In this document: positions 1 through 8,227 of the stretch, one piece after another
Numbering within the stretch: the stretch's first letter is position 1
Layout of the letters: the number at the start of each line of letters is the position of its first letter
Source of the DNA: Lentisphaerota bacterium
GTDB taxonomy: Bacteria; Verrucomicrobiota; Lentisphaeria; Victivallales; Victivallaceae
Reading direction: 5' to 3'
Assembly: GCA_024225035.1 (NCBI GenBank)
Contig: JAAEMX010000101.1
Location: 1 to 37,114 of the forward strand
Length of the DNA: 37,114 nt
Position numbers and translations under genes: made by a program
The notes under the pieces: model-generated
Seen by the model: only the letters and a program-made list of their open reading frames with translations
Told to the model about the DNA's origin: nothing
The model's database searches: none

Positions 1-81
1 AAGTTCGGCTATTTTGCGCCCTTTAAGACCTGCCATCACGATTTGAAATTTTTCCTGTGCTGTCCATTTCTTGCGACCCAT
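1..81 (-). CDS. IS3-type transposase OrfA, N-terminal part (cut by window edge)
   Basis: The reverse strand opens with an ATG at 81 and reads 27 codons to the window edge. The peptide begins MGRKKWTAQEKFQIVMAGLK, the typical start of the helix-turn-helix OrfA protein of IS3-family elements, which binds the element ends before transposition. Only the N-terminus is present, so an intact element cannot be judged. An AT-rich region with an inverted repeat lies just upstream and probably contains the element end. Family assignment rests on this short but characteristic start. Confidence 0.75.
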   Translation of the reverse strand, partial: MGRKKWTAQEKFQIVMAGLKGRKIAEL

Positions 82-87
82 AAAAAA

Positions 88-132
88 CTCCCATTTTTTC
101 TCTTAATTTATAACTTCTCTTAAATGGGAGCA
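88..132. repeat. Probable end of the IS element
   Basis: A 9-base inverted repeat, CTCCCATTT (88-96) and AAATGGGAG (122-130), lies just upstream of the transposase start. Read outward on the reverse strand, the outermost bases are TGCTCCCATTT, and a TG start is usual for IS3-family ends. The boundary near 132 is inferred. No target-site duplication can be checked because the other end is outside the window. Confidence 0.45.
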
Positions 133-186
133 ATATAAAGTAACAAATTTGTAGCAGCTGGAGACGCCATAATTGTAAGAACGAAT

Positions 187-675
187 ATGGAAAGCAAGTC
201 AGGTGAAGATACTAAAACGCAGGAAGATAATCGTCAGAAAAGAGAAAAAATTTTAGAAACTTATCATACTCAAGTCCAAGAGGCCTACGAGAGACAATTT
301 ACAGATTTACTTGTAGTGCTTACAACACTTGTTGCTTTAATAGCTATCGTTATTCCTTTAATATCTCACTATATAAACAGGAGTGAGCAACAATTTTTTC
401 AAGAACAATTCAAAGAACATGAAAAGAAATTAGACGAGTATGACAAGAAATCTGAGGAGCATGATAAAGAACATGACAAAAAATTAAACGAGCTCGACAA
501 GAAATCTGATGCGATGGACAGCAAATCTGATACGCATGATAGGGAACATGACAAGAAACTGGAACAGCTGGACAGCAAATTAGAACAACTTGACGAAAAA
601 CTAGAAGAGCAGTTCAATAAATATGAAAAAAAGTATCAAAAAATATTGGAAGAACATCAGAAAAAGTTTAAATAA
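187..675 (+). CDS. Small membrane-anchored coiled-coil protein
   Basis: This 162-residue protein is not assignable to a named family. A charged N-terminal segment (1-40) is followed by one hydrophobic membrane helix (about 41-60, LLVVLTTLVALIAIVIPL). Residues 64-162 form a very highly charged, almost uninterrupted coiled coil built from repeats such as KKLDEYDKKSEEHDKEHDKK, rich in Lys, Asp, Glu and His. It probably forms a long rod on one side of the inner membrane and oligomerises through it. The ATG at 187 has only a weak Shine-Dalgarno. The gene starts about 55 bases from the probable IS end. Codon use and length suggest a real gene; function unknown. Confidence 0.7.
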   Translation: MESKSGEDTKTQEDNRQKREKILETYHTQVQEAYERQFTDLLVVLTTLVALIAIVIPLISHYINRSEQQFFQEQFKEHEKKLDEYDKKSEEHDKEHDKKLNELDKKSDAMDSKSDTHDREHDKKLEQLDSKLEQLDEKLEEQFNKYEKKYQKILEEHQKKFK

Positions 676-840
676 AAACTCAAGTTAATACAAAAACGTG
701 TGACCCTATTGAACATACTGGCAACAAAGAGAATATATTTTACTACTTGAATGATATTCTATCATCTAAATGCATATAATTGTAATAATCTATTTGTTAA
801 ATAGGTTATTTAATTCATCATCAAAAGAAGGAGAGTTAAA

Positions 841-957
841 ATGAAGGATGAAGATTTTAAAGATGGGTCTCCTAAACAAGGTCCTGTTGAGACAGGCATG
901 CCACCTCAAAAACCACCAACCGCTACCGGAAGTGATGAGAAGAAAGGCAACGGTTAA
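841..957 (+). CDS. 38-residue Pro/Lys/Gly-rich peptide
   Basis: A short gene of 38 codons with an excellent ribosome-binding site (AAGGAGAG, 7 bases before the ATG) and a good terminator 50 bases downstream. The product is hydrophilic and probably disordered, starting MKDEDFKDGSPKQG and containing MPPQKPPT in the middle, with no signal peptide, cysteines or hydrophobic segment. The RBS and terminator make it more likely than a chance ORF. No function is suggested by the sequence. Confidence 0.5.
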   Translation: MKDEDFKDGSPKQGPVETGMPPQKPPTATGSDEKKGNG

Positions 958-1006
958 TTATCGAAATGAAACTTTTCATATATTATGAGATACAAATTAT
1001 TTTGCT

Positions 1007-1038
1007 AAATGCCGCCACTACATAAGCGGCATTTTATT
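1007..1038 (+). terminator. Rho-independent terminator after the 38-residue peptide
   Basis: A perfect 9-bp stem, AAATGCCGC (1007-1015) with GCGGCATTT (1026-1034), has a 10-base loop and ends in T-rich sequence (TTTTATTTA). It lies 50 bases after the stop of the small gene. The rest of 958-1287 is AT-rich, and I see no other gene or clear promoter in it. Confidence 0.75.
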
Positions 1039-1287
1039 TACGATAATCCTCATCAAATTATAATCATTTGCCCTATGAATAGACTATTACATCCCCTAGG
1101 TCTTCTACTGACAAAGAATTAACAGTTCTCCTGTTCATCCACATTATTGTTCCTCTTTGCTTTTTCGCTTAGCGCTAAAAAGATACCCAATAGTACATTT
1201 GTTTTATCCATCAGTTGTAGATTATTGAATATATTTAGTGTATACTTAATAGTATAATATATATAAATACAAGAAAGAGATAATAAA

Positions 1288-1944
1288 ATGGAATTATCTA
1301 AGATATCACTTAACTCTATATTAAACTGGACTATTACATTATTAGTAGCACTTACAACGGCCTGGAATGTCTGGACAACAACTAAATTGAAAAAAGCAAC
1401 ACTTAGCTTGAATGAACATTCGGAGCAATGCAAAAGTTTTCAAAACCATATAGATATGTTAAATGATCTTGGCAATAAAAAAGAATTGGATAAAGTGAGA
1501 TATGAATTCGCTAGATTTGAGGAAACTTGGAGAAATACTTTTTTCTTAAAAAACATGCTCAACAAAGCAAGAGACATGGGATTTGAAAACATAGATAACC
1601 TTTTCAGGAAAAAAATCTTATCTTTATATAAATCTCTTGATAATAAATATGCTTTTTTGCCAATACAAGATGAAGCTGATTTATCCTATTTGTCGAGAAA
1701 CTACAAAAAGGCGATTTCAGATTATGCCATAGTTCTAAAAGAAAATCCTAATAATAAAAAGGCCCTTCTCTATGGCGCAAAATCAATTGAAAAAGCTAAA
1801 AAAATTAATCCAAATTTGAGAATGACTAAAGATAAAATCAGCATATATAAACATTCATTTAGTGCTGTAATGAAGAAAAAAATAGATGATAAGGAAAAAG
1901 CTATTATCAGAAAAGCATCATTTGAATTGAAAAATAAAAGATAA
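1288..1944 (+). CDS. Membrane-anchored protein with a TPR-like repeat
   Basis: This 218-residue protein has one N-terminal membrane helix (about 14-30, WTITLLVALTTAWNVW) and a Lys-rich, mostly helical soluble part. Residues about 129-162 contain a TPR-like unit (YLSRNYKKAISDYAIVL followed by KENPNNKKALLYG, with the usual A/Y and P positions), suggesting a protein-binding role. A weak Shine-Dalgarno (AAGAAAGAG) precedes the ATG. Its overall plan, N-terminal anchor plus helical soluble domain, resembles the coiled-coil protein at 187-675, including the shared LLV(A/V)LTT in the membrane helix. Whether they are paralogues cannot be decided by eye. No known family recognised. Confidence 0.7.
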   Translation: MELSKISLNSILNWTITLLVALTTAWNVWTTTKLKKATLSLNEHSEQCKSFQNHIDMLNDLGNKKELDKVRYEFARFEETWRNTFFLKNMLNKARDMGFENIDNLFRKKILSLYKSLDNKYAFLPIQDEADLSYLSRNYKKAISDYAIVLKENPNNKKALLYGAKSIEKAKKINPNLRMTKDKISIYKHSFSAVMKKKIDDKEKAIIRKASFELKNKR

Positions 1945-2114
1945 AAAACAAAGCTTTTAAAACCGCCAAGTATAGAATTCACTTATGATTCCAACTGTCT
2001 GCATTTTAGCTTCTCAAACTAAAACCACATAACAATATCTTAAAATTGAGAAAGACCTTTAACCAAAAGGAACATTCAAGCAACCAAGGAGCTCTAATAT
2101 TTATTACATAATGT

Positions 2115-2423
2115 ATGATTTTACTTGTCATGTCAATTAATTACCCTCGTATAAATTATACAATGAAGTTGCATCATGCTATATTGACAGATGACTTCTA
2201 TTGTTCTAACTTTGTAGCTCGGTGCTTATTACAAACAGATCAATTTTATAAGGAGTTGGACCCCGCAACCAAGGTACTCACTCATCCGATTTCAGCTGAA
2301 CTTTCCCCTGCAAGACTACGTAGTTTTCTTAAAAGTGACCCTTTATGGATAAAAGTCGGAAAGGTTACTGAAGCCAATGTAGCACAATGGATTGAAACAA
2401 CCCAACCAGTCGGTCTTCCGTAG
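2115..2423 (+). CDS. Unrecognised 102-residue ORF, possibly a C-terminal gene remnant
   Basis: The ORF has an ATG but no convincing Shine-Dalgarno. Its composition (DDFYCSNFVARCLLQTDQFY, then PLWIKVGKVTEANVAQWI) looks like true protein rather than shadow reading: it has alternating amphipathic helices and a Trp-Ile pattern. It looks like the C-terminus of a longer protein; a periplasmic substrate-binding protein is one possibility, but I cannot support a name. Other truncated 3' gene tails occur in this window, which makes a remnant plausible. The gap 2424-2578 holds nothing recognised. Confidence 0.35.
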   Translation: MILLVMSINYPRINYTMKLHHAILTDDFYCSNFVARCLLQTDQFYKELDPATKVLTHPISAELSPARLRSFLKSDPLWIKVGKVTEANVAQWIETTQPVGLP

Positions 2424-2578
2424 CTAGAAGACAATGATTGCTATGTAAAATTGTCATTACATGCCCATAAAGTTTAACTATCTATTATTCAGTAATAACG
2501 TTCTAAATTTTTCATATTATTTTTTTTAAGGGGGCTGGCCACTCTACTTTGGGTTTTCTGCCTTTTAAAATCATCAAC

Positions 2579-3361
2579 TTAGATAGGTTTTTTATGGACA
2601 ATAAATACACTTGTTGTGATAGGTTCATCAGGTAACATATCATCTTTAATATTTATTTTTTCCTGCCTCAGCTCACGAATCTTTCCGCTAGTAATGTCGT
2701 CATAAACAGGTTTCCTTATTTCTATGGATTGAAACCCGACATCTTCCAAAATCTTAACGAAATAATCCTCTGACCAATAATAACAATTCAATGTTATTGT
2801 ATCACTCTCTTGGCTGAAAAGCTTAACTTTGATGTGGTCGCCTGAGGAGTATGTCTTGCCCTCCTCTCCTATTCTTTTATATGACGTTTCCGCTCCAATA
2901 TATTTATCCTGAAAAGTTGAAAAAGCAAAAGTACCGTTATCATCTAAAACCCGGTAAATCTCAGAAAGAACTGTGAACATCTTCTGCTCTGTATCAATGT
3001 TTGGGAAAACCCAGTTGGCCATAACGGCATTAAAACTATTGCTTCGAAACTCTATCCGCTGCCCGTCAAAAACAGAGTAGTATCCAGCCGGATTATTTTT
3101 CTTTGCCAGCCTGATCATTTCCTCAGAAATATCTATCCCTGAAACATCAAAATTATACCTTGAGGCTAAAAGCAACCCAAAGAGGCCATCTCCACAACCA
3201 AAGTCAAGAATATTCCTTGATTTAACCTCTTCCATTGAAGTACCTTCAGAAAACTTCTGCATTACCGTCAGATAGCCATTCAACCACCATGAAAGTGGCA
3301 TATCTCCACGAAATTCAATATAGTTTTCTGCAATATCATTCCAAAATGATTTAGGGTTCAT
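2579..3361 (-). CDS. Class I SAM-dependent methyltransferase
   Basis: A 260-residue Rossmann-fold methyltransferase. Motif I is ILDFGCGDG (residues 51-59), the acidic ribose-binding end of strand 2 is in SGIDIS, and a post-motif helix begins EIYRVLDDNGTF, as in the Methyltransf_11/25 group. These enzymes transfer a methyl group from S-adenosylmethionine to a small molecule; the substrate cannot be read from the sequence. The start at 3361 is preferred to the upstream ATG at 3385 because GGAGG lies 8 bases before it. It is a single gene transcribed away from its neighbours, with an AT-rich promoter region on its 5' side. Not part of the polysaccharide operon. Confidence 0.85.
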   Translation of the reverse strand: MNPKSFWNDIAENYIEFRGDMPLSWWLNGYLTVMQKFSEGTSMEEVKSRNILDFGCGDGLFGLLLASRYNFDVSGIDISEEMIRLAKKNNPAGYYSVFDGQRIEFRSNSFNAVMANWVFPNIDTEQKMFTVLSEIYRVLDDNGTFAFSTFQDKYIGAETSYKRIGEEGKTYSSGDHIKVKLFSQESDTITLNCYYWSEDYFVKILEDVGFQSIEIRKPVYDDITSGKIRELRQEKINIKDDMLPDEPITTSVFIVHKKPI

Positions 3362-3958
3362 AATTATTCCTCCATTAAAGTGCAAGTAATAATATAATCT
3401 AACATTTTCTTATGCAATGGGAGCATTAATTTTTTTCGCAAAAATCAGCAAAATCATTAACTGTCCTGGCTAATCACAGGGTTTGTTCGACTTTGCTACA
3501 GATAAAAACCTGGACTAAAATAAGTTGGAACTTTTGCTATAGAAAATAAGTGATAAATTTTGCCGAAAAATTGTGTTTGTTCCTCAATTTCCAGGAAAGA
3601 CCTCCCTTTTCTGTCTTTTTGTTAGAATTTTATTAAAGAGTGTCAAATTGCTGAACAAAAACAAGAAATTACTATACTAATATGGTATGTATTGTGTATA
3701 ATGATGCTGTTAAATTAGAACGTTAATAGATCTTGTTAAGAATCTTTTCAAAGACCTTGCCTTTGTTAGTTTTAATTTAAAATACAATTTTCCTTAATAT
3801 GTTGGTAGCTATTATAACAACAATAAATGTATTACACTTTAACATTGCTATACGAGCATCTTATTGTTCACTCTATTTAAGTTATAAATCTTTTTAGCAA
3901 TTTATATGTAATTAGTATCCGATAAAATTTTTGAAGAAACTTATAAGGAGAAACCCTT
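3362..3958. other. 597-base intergenic region, no gene seen
   Basis: This divergent region separates the reverse-strand methyltransferase from the forward gene at 3959. It is AT-rich with stops in all frames and must hold promoters for both. An AAGGAG ribosome-binding site (3944-3949) serves the 3959 gene. I see no RNA gene, repeat or remnant that I can name. Confidence 0.5.
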
Positions 3959-4948
3959 ATGGATTATCTAAATACTTTAAAATCCAAAATGTTAAGCGAT
4001 TCATGGAAAGAAAGCTACATAAATTCCTTGATAAGCGCTGTTCAAGAGATTAGAAATGCGGGAATAAGCGAAAAGCTACCAAAGAAATTAAGGCTTACCG
4101 GAGGCTCATGTTGTTTGCTAGATGAAAGAGGACAACCTTTCGGCAAACTTCGCAACCGTTATGGAAGCTGCTTGACAGATGAAATAAATGAGATGTTAGA
4201 TTATGAAAATGAAGCAGTTGATGACTGGCTTACAGGAATTGGAGGAGACAGCTGGAGCACATATGGTGTAAAAGCAAGGTTATTCTGGATGAATCAAAGA
4301 ACATTATCGTCAGAAGAATACTATTGGCGTTCTCCTATGACTGCAAAAACAGCTCTAAGCAGTTCTCAACAAAACTTATACGCTACCTGGAATATGCGAG
4401 ATGAAAAGAATGCAAAAAGAGCATGGACAGTATGGCACGCCTACACTCTTGAGATCCTGTCTAATACAGAATTCCCTAACAACAATCGGCCTAATCAGAG
4501 TATTAGATTATTGAGAACCGAAGTAAAGGAAGCGTTAAGGCACAAAAGCAATAACCGGCCTTTACTTATTAACCAGCCAGGAGTCATAAAACATAGTGTA
4601 CTGGATCCTACATCTTGTTTTAAGATGACTAGTGTTAGTCTGCCAACAGGAGTCACTATAACAGAAGTTCCTCATCACCGGGTGATAGCTATGTACATGC
4701 AGCAGCCTTTTAGCAGAAAAGGAGCCGGGGCCTTTAAACAAGACGAAGAAAATGAATTTCAGGCTATCCTTGAAGGACTTGAAACTAAGCTTCTTACTTC
4801 GGCTCCACGTCCCAGGGAAGAAAGACAAATCTGCCGACAGGAAAGTCCAACTAATCGTATAGTAAACTTATGGTCTCAAGGCTCAGTCAACAATAAAGTT
4901 GATAACAAGATAGTATCGCAAATTGACAAATATGTCGGCAAATATTAA
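3959..4948 (+). CDS. Unrecognised 329-residue protein, weak ADP-ribosyltransferase-like signature
   Basis: Start well supported by AAGGAG. No signal peptide or membrane segment; soluble, mixed alpha/beta. The N-terminal half has an LRLTGGSCCLL strand and a Trp-rich middle (about 90-160). In the C-terminal half the order R183, TSVSL (S225/S227) and EENEF (E264-N-E266) copies the Arg - Ser-Thr-Ser - Glu-x-Glu order of ADP-ribosyltransferase toxins, with spacings of about 42 and 41 residues. The usual aromatic/Gly context of the Arg is missing, so this is only a hypothesis. The gene stands alone between long intergenic regions, like the other orphan genes of the window, and may belong to the same class of host-directed proteins. 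Otherwise unknown. Confidence 0.6.
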   Translation: MDYLNTLKSKMLSDSWKESYINSLISAVQEIRNAGISEKLPKKLRLTGGSCCLLDERGQPFGKLRNRYGSCLTDEINEMLDYENEAVDDWLTGIGGDSWSTYGVKARLFWMNQRTLSSEEYYWRSPMTAKTALSSSQQNLYATWNMRDEKNAKRAWTVWHAYTLEILSNTEFPNNNRPNQSIRLLRTEVKEALRHKSNNRPLLINQPGVIKHSVLDPTSCFKMTSVSLPTGVTITEVPHHRVIAMYMQQPFSRKGAGAFKQDEENEFQAILEGLETKLLTSAPRPREERQICRQESPTNRIVNLWSQGSVNNKVDNKIVSQIDKYVGKY

Positions 4949-5291
4949 TTGCTGTTTGATATAAAAGTCACCAAATATAAATGATATTCCATTCTTTTTA
5001 CACATTAAAGAATAAATACTTTTGAGCTTAGCAAACAGGAGAGAGAGTGGAAACAATGTAGTGCTTTTCATTGTGCACTGACAACATATTATATATCGAT
5101 AAGGAAACATTGATTTTTCATTTATATGCTTCATCTCATTGCATTTACCTATCATCTGACAATCCAACCTTCCATGACAACAACAATCTTAATAAAATGT
5201 AAAGCTTGAATAGGATAATAATATCAGATTACATCCTTTTTAAAATTGTAAAAACAGTCGTGAAGTAATTTGTTTTTTTCACAAATTTTAC

Positions 5292-5320
5292 TAGACAAAT
5301 AATAAAATAAGGTATAGTAT
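5292..5320 (+). promoter_or_regulatory. Possible sigma-70-type promoter of the polysaccharide operon
   Basis: TAGACA (5292-5297), a 17-base spacer and TAGTAT (5315-5320, overlapping TATAGT) lie about 48 bases before the first gene of the operon. Both boxes are imperfect. Assigned mainly from position, as no other promoter-like pair is evident in the 420 bases upstream. No JUMPstart/ops element was seen. Confidence 0.3.
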
Positions 5321-5367
5321 AAAAAGGTAACGATACTGTTTTACAAAGAACATCAGTTGGGGCTAAC

Positions 5368-6000
5368 TTGAAAGAATCAGCAAAAAACTCTATAAACTTA
5401 AAGAATAATTTCAATGAATTAAAGATTCTTAAGCATGTCGAATCTACGCCATTATTGAATAATCGTATGGCAGCCTCCAAGCTCGGCTGCAGTATAAAGC
5501 TAGCGCACAATATTTTAAACAAAATGGTTGGCCGTGGTCTGCTGCACATTAAAAAAGTGCATTCAAGACGTTGGGATTATTTTTTAACGCCCCAGGGTAT
5601 TGCTGAAAAAGCACGGTTATCGTATGAATTCCTGACTTTTTCTATGCAGTTTTACAAGGAAGCCCGCAAACGTAGTGCGCAATTGTGCCGTGAGCTGGCA
5701 GAAAACGGTAAAAAGCAGGTAGTACTGCTGGGAGCTGGTGAGTTAGCAGAAATAGTATACCTGGGCTGCCGTGAATGGGGTCTGGAGATTACTGCAGTCT
5801 ATGATGACAGCGTCAACACTTTTTTGGGGAAGAAGGTACTACCGTTTGAAAAATTCGACCCACTTGCTGAAACCGTGATAGTGTGCGTAGCTAATCTCGA
5901 AGCGCCAATGCTGGAACCTACCCTCCCAGAGGATATAAAGCTATCAAATAAAATTCATTGGATTTTTGATGAAAAATATAATCCGGAGCACCATGATTAA
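5368..6000 (+). CDS. Winged-helix regulator fused to a Rossmann-like domain (polysaccharide locus)
   Basis: A 210-residue two-part protein. Residues about 15-80 form a winged helix (NELKILKHVESTPLLNNRMA, then recognition helix LAHNILNKMVGRGLLH and a wing ending YFLTPQGIAEKA), like the MarR-like regulators found at the head of exopolysaccharide loci. Residues 116-205 form a Rossmann-like domain with VVLLGAGELAE at its start and AVYDDS on strand 2, possibly binding a nucleotide or nucleotide-sugar. The start is a TTG at 5368 with GGGG upstream; no nearby in-frame ATG exists. It overlaps the flippase gene by 8 bases, so the regulator is co-transcribed with the operon it probably controls. Ligand unknown. 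Confidence 0.75.
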   Translation: MKESAKNSINLKNNFNELKILKHVESTPLLNNRMAASKLGCSIKLAHNILNKMVGRGLLHIKKVHSRRWDYFLTPQGIAEKARLSYEFLTFSMQFYKEARKRSAQLCRELAENGKKQVVLLGAGELAEIVYLGCREWGLEITAVYDDSVNTFLGKKVLPFEKFDPLAETVIVCVANLEAPMLEPTLPEDIKLSNKIHWIFDEKYNPEHHD

Positions 6001-7327
6001 ACGCGCTCAAAAACTAATAAAAACGGCTTGGGAACATCCCGGGATGCGCAAATACGGTGCTAATACAATCTGGCTTTTCAGCGAGAAAATTATCCGTATG
6101 CTGATCGGATTCACCGTGGGAATTTATGTTGCGCGCCAACTAGGGCCTTCTAAATATGGACTGCTTAATTACGCGATAAGTTTCTGTGCTATTTTTTCAT
6201 TTATCAGTTCCCTCGGGCTTGACTCGATTGTAGTACGTGAACTTGTGAAATTTCCTGAAAGAAAAAATGAATTACTTGGAACAACTTTTTGGCTGAAAAC
6301 CATTGGCGTTCTACTGATGTTTGGGCTAGTTTGTGCAGGAGTTTTTCTCAGTAAAAATGATGCTCAAACAAATATTTTGGTATTGATTATTGCGGCAGGA
6401 TATTTGTTTCAAACTTTTCAAACCATTGACTTTTACTTTCAAGCTCAGGTAATGAGCAAATATGTAGCTATATCCCAAGTCATTGCCTGGACATTAGTTT
6501 CAGCTGGCCGAGCTTTTTTTGCCTACACAGGGGCGCCTCTAATGTATTTCGCTATGCTGGAAGCTGCAAATATGGCCTTGATGTCGCTGGGCTATCTGTT
6601 TTTTTATATTATCAAAGTCAGTCATCCATTTCACTGGAAATTCAGGCTTGATACAGCCAGAGGATTGCTAAAAGATTCATGGCCATTACTGTTAAGCGGA
6701 GCAGCCGGCATTATTTACATGCGCATAGATCAGGTAATGATAAAGGAAATGCTGGGCGATGCAGCTAACGGTCAGTATGCAGTTGCCATTCGTTTATGTG
6801 AATTATTCTATTTCTTGCCAATGGTTATTTGTAGTTCTCTTTTTCCGTCCATTATTAGAGCTCAAGAAGTATCAAATGAACACTTTGAACATCGAATGCA
6901 ACTATTATATGAAGCTATGCTGGGAATGTCGTTTGCAATTGCAGTTCCTTTGGCGTTATTTGCTCAGTATATTGTACTTACTCTGTTTGGAAAACCATAT
7001 CAAGGAGCAGTTACAGTGGTAGTAATATACATTTGGCGTCTACCGCTTGTAGCATTTGGTATAGTATCAGTAAAGTGGATGATAACTAAAAATCTACAAA
7101 ATTACAGCTTGGTATTTGCAGCCTTTGGAGCACTTGCTAATATTACTTTAAATTATTTTCTTATAAAAGCAGTAGGGCTTTCAGGCTGCGCAATTGCTAC
7201 AATAATCGCATCAGTTTTATTTGTAATGATAGCTCCGTTCCTATTTCATAAGACTCGCCTTGCTTCTGTTCAAATGATGAGAGCTTTTTTATTTATTGAG
7301 ACCTTTTATAAAATAAGGAGGCTTTAA
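5993..7327 (+). CDS. Wzx-type oligosaccharide flippase
   Basis: A 444-residue polytopic membrane protein of the polysaccharide transport (PST)/MOP family with about 12 predicted membrane helices. The start of the family is clear: TIWLFSEKIIRMLIGFTVGI followed by VARQLGPSKYGLLNYAIS, then DSIVVREL. These proteins move lipid-linked sugar repeat units across the inner membrane. ATG 5993 is preferred to an upstream in-frame ATG at 5966 because GGAG sits 6 bases before it and the two genes then overlap by ATGATTAA. A Wzy polymerase or O-antigen ligase is not seen in the window. Role is well supported; the transported sugar is unknown. Confidence 0.92.
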   Translation: MIKRAQKLIKTAWEHPGMRKYGANTIWLFSEKIIRMLIGFTVGIYVARQLGPSKYGLLNYAISFCAIFSFISSLGLDSIVVRELVKFPERKNELLGTTFWLKTIGVLLMFGLVCAGVFLSKNDAQTNILVLIIAAGYLFQTFQTIDFYFQAQVMSKYVAISQVIAWTLVSAGRAFFAYTGAPLMYFAMLEAANMALMSLGYLFFYIIKVSHPFHWKFRLDTARGLLKDSWPLLLSGAAGIIYMRIDQVMIKEMLGDAANGQYAVAIRLCELFYFLPMVICSSLFPSIIRAQEVSNEHFEHRMQLLYEAMLGMSFAIAVPLALFAQYIVLTLFGKPYQGAVTVVVIYIWRLPLVAFGIVSVKWMITKNLQNYSLVFAAFGALANITLNYFLIKAVGLSGCAIATIIASVLFVMIAPFLFHKTRLASVQMMRAFLFIETFYKIRRL

Positions 7328-7428
7328 TGATATTTTTACTTAATGATCCTTTATGACATGAGAATTTTATAAAAGAAACACAGATTATTATTTAAACAAA
7401 TTTTGCTAGCATAAAGTAGAGAGGAAGA

Positions 7429-8121
7429 ATGAAATTAATCATAAAAAAAATTTTTAAGCTATTAGCTGAAAAGGCATGTTATAGAGAATTCTGCAAGTAC
7501 AATAGTTTTGATCCCAATGAAAGAGCTGTTGAATATAGTTTTGTTTTTAAACAGCTGGCAAAAATTTTTCCCACAAAAATACTGGATGTAGGTACCGGCT
7601 TAACTGCACTTCCTAGCTTAATGAGTTCCTGTGGCTTTAATGTTACTTCAACAGATAATATAAAAGATTACTGGAAAAGCGATATTACGAACCGGCATTT
7701 CTATGTAAAAAATGATGACATAACACAAACAAAATTAAAAGAAAAATATGATGTAATTACCTGTATTAGTGTATTAGAACACATTACCGGTTTTGAAAAT
7801 GCTGTAAATAATATGTTTTCCCTTTTAAAAGGCAATGGTTATTTAATACTCACTTTCCCATACAATGAGAACAGTTATTGTGAAAATGTTTATGACTTGG
7901 AAAAATCAGTTTCTGAAGAAAAGAGATTTCCTACACAAGCGTTTTCAAGGCATCAGATCGACTGTTGGTTAGAGGCTAATAATGCAGAAATAGTCGAACA
8001 GGAGTATTGGCAGTTCTGCTCAGGAGACTACTGGACAGAAGGAGAAATTTTGATACCACCTAGGAAAGTAAATGCAAAGGACAGGCATCATATTACATGT
8101 TTAATGTTGAAGCAAAAATAG
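7429..8121 (+). CDS. Class I SAM-dependent methyltransferase (polysaccharide operon)
   Basis: A 230-residue protein with motif I ILDVGTGLTALPSLM (from residue 51), TSTDN on strand 2, DVITCISVLEHI at motif IV and LLKGNGYLILTFPY after it. This is the standard Rossmann methyltransferase order. AGAGAGGAAG precedes the ATG. Its place between flippase and WecB suggests it methylates a sugar residue or glycan end, but the acceptor cannot be told. A 101-base gap separates it from the flippase gene, longer than the other junctions of the operon. Confidence 0.85.
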   Translation: MKLIIKKIFKLLAEKACYREFCKYNSFDPNERAVEYSFVFKQLAKIFPTKILDVGTGLTALPSLMSSCGFNVTSTDNIKDYWKSDITNRHFYVKNDDITQTKLKEKYDVITCISVLEHITGFENAVNNMFSLLKGNGYLILTFPYNENSYCENVYDLEKSVSEEKRFPTQAFSRHQIDCWLEANNAEIVEQEYWQFCSGDYWTEGEILIPPRKVNAKDRHHITCLMLKQK

Positions 8122-8227
8122 AACAGGCAAAGTGTTGAAAGCAAAATGTCATGCATAGCTTTGACAAAGAAGTAATAATGATTTTTCATGAAATGGATTT
8201 AATTAGTGATAGCAGGAGACTCTTTTG

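Noticed and set aside
399..617. Serine/cysteine-rich reverse ORF
   Set aside because: It is the antisense reading of the charged coiled-coil repeats; Ser/Cys/Leu runs arise from the Lys/Glu/Asp codons.
1119..1433. Reverse-strand ORF of 104 codons
   Set aside because: It overlaps the well-formed forward gene at 1288, has a composition typical of a reverse reading of it, and lacks a ribosome-binding site.
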